12,540 nt of DNA from Gemmatimonadales bacterium UBA2960 (lineage in GTDB: Bacteria; Gemmatimonadota; Gemmatimonadetes; Longimicrobiales; Gaopeijiaceae): contig DEBI01000065.1 in the NCBI GenBank assembly GCA_002348465.1, forward strand, positions 25,798 through 38,337. The letters run 5' to 3'. Both the position numbers and the translations under genes were made by a program. Below, in pieces: positions 7,305 through 12,540 of this stretch (position 1 is its first letter; each line of letters begins with the position of its first letter). The notes under the pieces are model-generated. The model had not been told where the DNA came from. It saw nothing but the letters and a program-made list of their open reading frames with translations, and did no database searches.

Positions 7305-8294
7305 TTAGACAGATTGAGCGAGACGGTCAGAGACGATCAAATGTCCGTGTTCCCGACCGTTTTCAATGAAGATTTTGTTTGCGTTATGGCCTGCGGCGAT
7401 CACCCCAGCGATATACAGTCCGGGGACATCAGTCATCATGTTATCCTTGTTGTGACAGGGGATGCCCGTCTCTTCGTCGATTGATACGCCAAGCATGGCG
7501 AGCTGCTTGTGGTCTGATTGCCAGCCTGTCATCGCGACGACAAAATCGTTTTGGATTTCCGTCTCGGCACCATTCTCTTCAGACCGCAAAACCACAGTCG
7601 ACGGCGTTACTTCGGCCACTCTATGCTTCCAGTACACCGGGATTTCACCACGATCCAGACGATTGTTGATGTCTGGCATGACCCATGGCTTCACGCCCCG
7701 ATCTATTGTGTTCCCAAAGTGAACGAGACTGACGCGCACACCGTTTCGATACATCTCTAGAGCCGCCTCTACCGCAGAGTTTCCAGCGCCTACGACAAGA
7801 ACCTTCTGGTCGTAGTACGGATAGGGCTCGTGATAGTAGTGTTTGACTTTGTCCAGTTCTTCCCCGGGGACATCTAGATAGTTCGGGGTCTGGAAGCCAC
7901 CGGTCGCGACGACTACGGCAGCACTCTTATGATCATAGACCGACCCATCGCTCGTACTAGTTTGGACCAAGAAATTGCCTTGCTCTCCGGAAATCGAGGT
8001 CACCTCCTCGTATTGGGAAACGTCGAGGCTCCAGTGTTGAACAACCTTTCGGTAGTAAGCCAGGGCTTCACGGCGGGTGGGCTTGGCATTTGGAATTGTG
8101 AATGGAACATCTCCTACCTCCAGCATCGTAGCGGTGCTGAAGAACGTCATGTAGTGCGGATAGTTCAGCAGTGAGTTCGTGATTGCTCCGCGGTCGAACA
8201 GGGCACACTCAAGTCCGACCTTGGCAGCAGCAGCCCCGACCGCGATCCCGCATGGCCCGGCGCCTACTACAATCAATTCATATCTGTCATTCAT
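7305..8294 (-). CDS. ypdA: YpdA-family FAD/NADPH disulfide reductase (bacillithiol-disulfide reductase type)
   Basis: Seen: 329 residues, the usual YpdA length. An N-terminal FAD-binding GAGPCGIAVG motif (11-20) contains the family's conserved Cys15. NYPHYMTFFST (44-54), ATGGFQTPNYLDVPGE (130-145), the NADPH-binding VGAGNSAVEAAL (168-179), KPWVMPDINNRL (202-213) and the C-terminal AGHNANKIFIENGREHG (301-317) are all characteristic. Known: in Firmicutes YpdA uses NADPH to reduce oxidised bacillithiol in the bacilliredoxin pathway. Similar proteins occur in several other phyla. Inferred: a low-molecular-weight-thiol reductase role here; whether this organism makes bacillithiol cannot be seen, because no bshA, bshB or bshC is in the window. 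The start ATG at 8294 has only a weak ribosome binding site. Divergent from a small coiled-coil gene, with 62 bases between. Confidence 0.88.
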   Translation of the reverse strand: MNDRYELIVVGAGPCGIAVGAAAAKVGLECALFDRGAITNSLLNYPHYMTFFSTATMLEVGDVPFTIPNAKPTRREALAYYRKVVQHWSLDVSQYEEVTSISGEQGNFLVQTSTSDGSVYDHKSAAVVVATGGFQTPNYLDVPGEELDKVKHYYHEPYPYYDQKVLVVGAGNSAVEAALEMYRNGVRVSLVHFGNTIDRGVKPWVMPDINNRLDRGEIPVYWKHRVAEVTPSTVVLRSEENGAETEIQNDFVVAMTGWQSDHKQLAMLGVSIDEETGIPCHNKDNMMTDVPGLYIAGVIAAGHNANKIFIENGREHGHLIVSDRLAQSV

Positions 8295-8356
8295 TGCATC
8301 ACGTTACCCCGTCCCCAACATCTGTTCCAGCTTGTCAATAATTAGCACAATTCATC

Positions 8357-8614
8357 ATGACAACAGCCGAATCCGAAGCCCGAAAGGCCCTAAATCGACT
8401 ACGCCGTGCTCTTGAGAAAGCTCAACGCGAAATGGTCGAGCTCGAAGGTGCGCTCTCACACGCCGAGGGGCCTGATTTTCCGTCTGATCTTTACGAAGGC
8501 ATGAATCTATCCATTCGACAATTGCTTGACTTTACCGAGGACGAGGCGACACGGCTTCAGGAAAAGATTCTGCACACAGGAGGACTCGAAGTAGGGAGGG
8601 TGCGGAGAGGTTAA
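8357..8614 (+). CDS. Small coiled-coil protein of unknown function
   Basis: Not recognised. Seen: 85 residues, rich in Glu, Arg, Ala and Leu. An N-terminal amphipathic helix with heptad-like spacing (residues 4-35, EARKALNRLRRALEKAQREM) is followed by a short Pro/Gly-containing break (37-48) and a second helix (50-73). There is no signal peptide, no membrane segment and no Cys. No clear Shine-Dalgarno precedes ATG 8357, so translation could be leaderless or the call could be wrong. It fills the gap between two minus-strand genes on the opposite strand, its composition looks protein-like, and it does not overlap another gene, which favours a real gene. Confidence 0.6.
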   Translation: MTTAESEARKALNRLRRALEKAQREMVELEGALSHAEGPDFPSDLYEGMNLSIRQLLDFTEDEATRLQEKILHTGGLEVGRVRRG

Positions 8615-8693
8615 TCCAGAGGCGGTGCAGGCGCGTTCCCGCTGAGTCCGGCTCCATTAGAACGTGACGTAGGCTTAGAGGGTAGAGTGAGCC

Positions 8694-11078
8694 CTAAAAG
8701 CGATAGGTGTAGTTGAGCTTAATTGATGCTCCTCGCGACAACGTGTTGTAACCGTAGGCATTGGGATCGAGTAGGTCGAGTAACTCCCTGCGCCAGTTTT
8801 GCGTGAACACGAGGTAGATGTCGTTGCCTGGCTTGACGATCCAGCGGAGGCGGGAGAAGAGGCCTACTATATTGGATTGATCGTCGTACTGCAGTTGTCC
8901 TGTGATCGCGACCCATGGTGAAGGGTTCCAGTCGGTTGATACTTCGTACAGTGACGCCGTGAACTCACCATCGGGAAGTTGAACGTCGTTGTACTGAATG
9001 TTGGTCGAGAGGCTTATGCCTGGATTGGGGCGAAAGCTTAAGCGACCGCCGTATTGCTGGCGGTTTCCATTCCAGAAGCCACCTACGGTTGCGCCTCCGA
9101 ACAGAGATACGCGTCGTCGCCCCGCAGTTCGACCGAAAATTCGGTACTCCCAGATCGTATAATCACCGGGTGTGATTCTTAGCTCTCCGCTTGGGGAGAA
9201 CTCTCTATCTAGGTACTCGTATGTCTTTGTTGCGGTAACGTCGAAACCGTCGCCGCTCTCTAGGTCTACCCCCAAGAGGTTGAATTGCCATTGCCGCTCA
9301 GCTGTACCTCCTCGTCCCCTCAGGAGGTACGGATCCGTCCCTGGAAAGGCGGAGCTTAGGCTAACCAATTCGCGGAACTGCACCGAAAAGTCCAGCCGGC
9401 GTAGCCACGGGATTGACGGTGTTCGCGGTGCCCATCCGAACCGGGGCTCGATGCGCCGAAAGTTGTTACGTGTGACGAAGCCGACGGCGGGGCTGTACCA
9501 GTCTCCGAACTGACGATATGAAATGTGTGCGGTCCAGATGTCATTGGGATAGTTAAGTCGCGCTCCGTGGGCACTGAGGTCGTCGACGCCGAGGTCGATG
9601 CGTTGAGGGTCAGCTAGACCGCGGGGGTTAGAATTCCAAACAAAGAATGCTTCAAGTTCGAGATTTTTGTTACCGAGAAAGTTTCGGGTCTTAAAGTCGA
9701 GGTCGATGCCTGCTGTGTGCTGGTCGACCCCGTCGAGGTCTCCCGCGTCTTCAGTGGTTCTCCGAAGCGTGTAGATGCCCCCGATAGCTGACTGTTCCCA
9801 AAGCTTTCTTCTAATCCGGGCTACAGTGAAGGCTTCACTGGGAACGGTGACATCCTGTTCGATAAACGTGTTGTAGTAGTCCTGCTTTGCTGTGCCGATT
9901 TGATAAAAACCAACTTCGAATGCTCCCGCCTGCCCTGTGAGGCGGGTTCCATAATTGATTGGGATTTGTTGGCCTTGAGTTAGCCCTATGCGTCGGGAGA
10001 AGAACGGGGAGGGGCCACTTCTGGGGGCGAAGCTGAAGACACCTGAGCCCTCAAGGAAGAAATCACGCCGTTCGGGCAGGCGAATGGGGAAGCGTGTCAG
10101 GTTTACGCGCCGTTGGTCACTTTCTACTTCTGCGAAGTCTGTGTTGACGCTTACTGAGGCCCGGAGGCTTGAGGTGAGGCTGTAATTGACATCCAAAGAG
10201 ATGTCGCTTGGGTATGTCGTAGCATCGGGTGCAGTAGGATCGAGAGGGTCCGCCGGAGTTACGTAACGGTAGTTTCCGATCGCTGATGGCACCGCCTCGA
10301 GCCCAAGCCCTTGTGACATGTTGCGCAGGCCCTGCATGCGGCCTGCGAAGACTGGCTTGAATAGCCCTTCGTTTCTTCGCCATCCTCTCCATAGGATCTC
10401 CTCGTTCTTCCGCCGGATCGTTCGCTGGAAATTGATGCCCCATTCCGATTCGTCCGGGTCGAAGTTGAGTGTCCGGAATGGGATCTGGATTTCTGCAGAC
10501 CAACCATCTGGGCGAGTGGCGGTCCGTGCTTCCCAGATACCGTCCCACGCTTTGTTGATGCCGCCGCCGCGACCGGCTCCGCCACGTCCACCGCTTCCGG
10601 TGATAACCCCATCACCCATTAGGCCGGCCGCATTGATCTCGAAGAAGTAGCCAGTACGTCCATCTAAAAACGTGTCTAGAATCCACATGAAACGGTCATC
10701 GGTTCCTAGCGACGCGTCACGTTCACGCTGGAAGGCTAGGATCTGTTGCGGGTCGTCGTAGACGATTGCCCCTATGTAGAGGTGGTCTTCGTCGAATACG
10801 ACACGGATTTCAGTTGGCTCCGACGGTTCGTTGCCTTGAACTGGCTCCTGCTGTGTAAAGTCACTGATGGGCGTAGCACGCTGCCACGCGGCTTCGTCTA
10901 TCCGTCCGTCGAGATTGATTTCGAGGCTTCCAGATAATTCGAATGCCCGCAGGGGGGCATCTTCATCACTAGGCCTTGCAGAAACGCTCGATCGCTCTTG
11001 CGCCTCAATTGTGGCTGGAAGAGAGAGCCCGACCACTAGCAGTGTCAGGAAACCTGTATGACGGACTGGCCGCGTCAT
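8694..11078 (-). CDS. Outer-membrane CBM9-like/DUF5916 beta-barrel protein
   Basis: Seen: 794 residues from ATG 11078. A signal peptide (GFLTLLVVGLSLPATIEA, cleavage near residue 26) leads into a CBM9-like beta-sandwich at about 50-235: LDGRIDEAAWQRA, WILDTFLDGRTGYFFEINAAG, KAWDGIWEA and GWSAEIQIPFRTLNFD. The remaining roughly 550 residues alternate polar and hydrophobic positions, as in transmembrane beta-strands, and end in Y-T-Y-R-F; a terminal Phe is the usual outer-membrane insertion signal. Known: this architecture is common in Gram-negative environmental bacteria. Its role is not established, and sugar binding or uptake is only suggested by the CBM9-like domain. Odd: a Gly/Arg-rich loop (about 161-173) interrupts the CBM9-like domain. 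The start was chosen for its GGAGG site; an ATG at 11105 in the same frame lacks one. Confidence 0.88.
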   Translation of the reverse strand: MTRPVRHTGFLTLLVVGLSLPATIEAQERSSVSARPSDEDAPLRAFELSGSLEINLDGRIDEAAWQRATPISDFTQQEPVQGNEPSEPTEIRVVFDEDHLYIGAIVYDDPQQILAFQRERDASLGTDDRFMWILDTFLDGRTGYFFEINAAGLMGDGVITGSGGRGGAGRGGGINKAWDGIWEARTATRPDGWSAEIQIPFRTLNFDPDESEWGINFQRTIRRKNEEILWRGWRRNEGLFKPVFAGRMQGLRNMSQGLGLEAVPSAIGNYRYVTPADPLDPTAPDATTYPSDISLDVNYSLTSSLRASVSVNTDFAEVESDQRRVNLTRFPIRLPERRDFFLEGSGVFSFAPRSGPSPFFSRRIGLTQGQQIPINYGTRLTGQAGAFEVGFYQIGTAKQDYYNTFIEQDVTVPSEAFTVARIRRKLWEQSAIGGIYTLRRTTEDAGDLDGVDQHTAGIDLDFKTRNFLGNKNLELEAFFVWNSNPRGLADPQRIDLGVDDLSAHGARLNYPNDIWTAHISYRQFGDWYSPAVGFVTRNNFRRIEPRFGWAPRTPSIPWLRRLDFSVQFRELVSLSSAFPGTDPYLLRGRGGTAERQWQFNLLGVDLESGDGFDVTATKTYEYLDREFSPSGELRITPGDYTIWEYRIFGRTAGRRRVSLFGGATVGGFWNGNRQQYGGRLSFRPNPGISLSTNIQYNDVQLPDGEFTASLYEVSTDWNPSPWVAITGQLQYDDQSNIVGLFSRLRWIVKPGNDIYLVFTQNWRRELLDLLDPNAYGYNTLSRGASIKLNYTYRF

Positions 11079-11083
11079 GCGGG

Positions 11084-11088
11084 CCTCC
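11084..11088 (-). promoter_or_regulatory. Ribosome binding site deciding the DUF5916 gene start
   Basis: GGAGG on the minus strand, five bases before ATG 11078, which directly opens the signal peptide. The alternative ATG at 11105 adds nine residues and has no such site. Confidence 0.75.
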
Positions 11089-11179
11089 GATTCTTGAGCA
11101 TTCATTAAAGATGATTGTGCAACAACACGATGACACCGTTGAGGTCGTCGATGTTGGCTCTCAAGTCTAGCTTTCTGGT

Positions 11180-12307
11180 ATGTCGAAAGAATGGGAGTTG
11201 CTCGCCGGGCGCCTAGAGGGCTGCTTAATGGGTGTGTCGGGGGGTGTTGATGGGCTGGAACCCTGGAAAGAAAAAGCTTTTCAAGGATTTGCCCAAGAGG
11301 TTTTCAGTTGGCAGTTCGAACTATGTGCTCCCTACCGCTCTTTTTGCGAGCGACGTGGCGTTACGCCGTCGTCGGTGTCTGATTGGCGTGAGATTCCTGC
11401 GGTTCCGACCACAGCATTCAAATACTTCGACCTAGTATCGACCCCCTACACCAGTAGTTCTCGAAAGCCGGACGCAGCATTTTACACGAGTGGAACTACG
11501 CTTGGTTCAGAGCAAAGGGGGTGCCACTTAGTGCCACGCGAAAGTCTATACCGGGCGGCTTTTCATGAACCGTTTAGGCGGGCTCTCTTGCCCGACGTCG
11601 ATAAAATCAGGTTCATCTCGCTGATCCCCTCACCGGTCGCCGCCTCGCACTCCTCCCTGTCATGGATGGTTGGTATGGCTGCAGACGCGTTTGCGGACGA
11701 AGTGGATTGGCTAATCCAGGCGAATGGAGAATGGACCAAGGGCGCCTTCGATGTGTTGCGTGCCGCCAGTGAGGAAGTGGCGCCAGTCCTCGTCCTTGGA
11801 ACGGCTCTCGCTTTCTTACATCTCAAAGAGGCGGATGATGAGCCGAGTGTTGTTCTTCCGCCTGGTTCTCGGGCTATGGTGACAGGAGGATTCAAGGGAG
11901 TACGTAGGGCCATAGGACGTTCTGAACTATACTCGACAATCACTGATTACACGGGAATAGCTTGGGACAGGATAGTGAATGAGTACGGTATGACCGAACT
12001 TCTCTCACAGATGTATGAGCCTGTACTAAAAGAAGGAACAAGAGCGGCGGGAAGACTGGCAGCGCCGCCGTGGCTCGGTGTTCGCGTTCTTGATCCGGCT
12101 ACACTTGAGGATCAGCCCGAAGGTGAGCATGGAATAATCTCTTTCTTTGATCTAGCCAATCTAGGTTCAGTGAGCCACGTCCTCACCGAGGATGTGGGCG
12201 TATTAGAAGAGGGCCGGCTGACAGTGTTTGGACGAGTACCCGGTTCAGAGCCCCGGGGTTGTTCCCGCGCGATGGATGATTTGATGGCTGGCGGCGGTCG
12301 CTTGTGA
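11180..12307 (+). CDS. Acyl-protein synthetase, LuxE family
   Basis: Seen: 375 residues. After a variable N-terminus comes FAQEVFSWQFELCAPYRSFC and EIPAVPTTAFKYFDL (71-85), the adenylate-forming TSGTTLGSEQRG (103-114), HSSLSWM (157-163), MVTGGFKG (233-240), NEYGMTELLSQMY (267-279) and a C-terminal GRVPGSEPRGCS with Cys361. Known: LuxE activates a fatty acid as acyl-AMP and carries the acyl group on a Cys near its C-terminus (Cys364 in Vibrio harveyi), passing it to LuxC for reduction to aldehyde. Cys361 fits that role. It overlaps the next gene, a LuxC-like reductase, by four bases (GTGA), so the two are translationally coupled and probably form one complex. An in-frame ATG at 11228 has a better ribosome binding site (AGAGGG) and may be the true start. 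No luciferase gene is visible. Confidence 0.88.
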   Translation: MSKEWELLAGRLEGCLMGVSGGVDGLEPWKEKAFQGFAQEVFSWQFELCAPYRSFCERRGVTPSSVSDWREIPAVPTTAFKYFDLVSTPYTSSSRKPDAAFYTSGTTLGSEQRGCHLVPRESLYRAAFHEPFRRALLPDVDKIRFISLIPSPVAASHSSLSWMVGMAADAFADEVDWLIQANGEWTKGAFDVLRAASEEVAPVLVLGTALAFLHLKEADDEPSVVLPPGSRAMVTGGFKGVRRAIGRSELYSTITDYTGIAWDRIVNEYGMTELLSQMYEPVLKEGTRAAGRLAAPPWLGVRVLDPATLEDQPEGEHGIISFFDLANLGSVSHVLTEDVGVLEEGRLTVFGRVPGSEPRGCSRAMDDLMAGGGRL

Positions 12308-12540
12308 GCGTGAATAGTGATGCGGAACTGGGTCAACTAAGTGAAACGAAGCTGGCGCTGCACCAAGCAAGGCCGAGAATTCTGTCTCGACCGGTTGCGG
12401 AAATTGCTGACGTGCTGGGCCGAGTAGGTGAACGTTTTTCTGATCCGGGTGATCAGCTTAGGAGGATGGCATTGGACAAGCTGCCCTCCGAGGCCAAGCT
12501 CTCTCGGGAGCTTGCCGAGGTCGTTCTTGATGGAATGGCT
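12304..12540 (+). CDS. LuxC-like acyl-CoA/acyl-enzyme reductase, N-terminal part only
   Basis: Seen: 79 codons from GTG 12304, open to the window edge. The LuxE gene ends in TGA overlapping this GTG. The N-terminus (PVAEIADVLGRVGERFSDP followed by RRMALDKLP and a helix LSRELAEVVLDGM) has the helical pattern of LuxC N-termini before the aldehyde-dehydrogenase-like domain. Known: LuxC reduces the acyl group received from LuxE to an aldehyde with NADPH. The catalytic Cys and the cofactor site lie beyond the edge, so the call rests on this short stretch plus the LuxE partner. A second GTG at 12310 is an alternative start. Confidence 0.68.
   Translation, partial: MSVNSDAELGQLSETKLALHQARPRILSRPVAEIADVLGRVGERFSDPGDQLRRMALDKLPSEAKLSRELAEVVLDGMA

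Noticed and set aside
8318..8323. Perfect TTGACA (-35-like) on the minus strand upstream of the YpdA-like gene
   Set aside because: No acceptable -10 box lies 16-18 bases downstream, so it is not called as a promoter.

Overview
The window looks like a stretch of chromosome from a free-living Gram-negative bacterium with moderately high GC (mid-50s by eye). The Gram-negative call rests on a predicted outer-membrane beta-barrel protein of the CBM9-like/DUF5916 type and on signal-peptide-bearing exported proteins. A YpdA-type flavoprotein, a DUF5916 protein, a LuxE/LuxC pair and a selenium pathway together would fit lineages such as Gemmatimonadota or Acidobacteriota. That taxonomic guess is inference and was not tested. 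I see no insertion sequence, phage gene, CRISPR array, tRNA or rRNA.

Layout, left to right: an exported gamma-glutamyltransferase-family enzyme (minus, 57-1742); a 454-base gap with a strong minus-strand hairpin plus T-run; the ATP-dependent protease Lon (plus, 2197-4707) with an unusual histone-like Lys/Ala tail; a short convergent gap with a nested hairpin; selD, selenide water dikinase (minus, 4806-5867); ygfZ, a folate-binding Fe-S maintenance protein (plus, 6113-7249); a YpdA-family NADPH-dependent FAD disulfide reductase (minus, 7305-8294); a small coiled-coil protein of unknown function (plus, 8357-8614); the DUF5916 outer-membrane protein (minus, 8694-11078); and an acyl-protein synthetase LuxE homologue (plus, 11180-12307) overlapping by four bases the start of a LuxC-like acyl-CoA reductase that runs off the right edge.

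The clearest non-routine result is that selD is itself a selenoprotein gene. The obvious ATG-started reading frame (from 5783) lacks the catalytic N-terminus. Reading upstream in the same frame restores the family's SHGAG-x-x-CK motif, with an in-frame UGA exactly at the catalytic Cys position. A perfect Shine-Dalgarno precedes the upstream ATG (5867), and a perfect 7-bp hairpin with a further 4-bp basal helix lies just after the UGA, as expected of a bacterial SECIS element. The organism therefore very probably makes selenocysteine, and SelD would supply the selenophosphate for its own synthesis.

Functionally, the middle genes (Lon, SelD, YgfZ, YpdA-like) share a theme of protein quality, redox and Fe-S/selenium maintenance. 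They alternate in strand and do not form an operon. The only clear operon is luxE-luxC at the right end. It probably makes fatty aldehydes or another reduced acyl product through an acyl-enzyme intermediate. No luciferase gene is visible, and the genes beyond the edge would decide its purpose.
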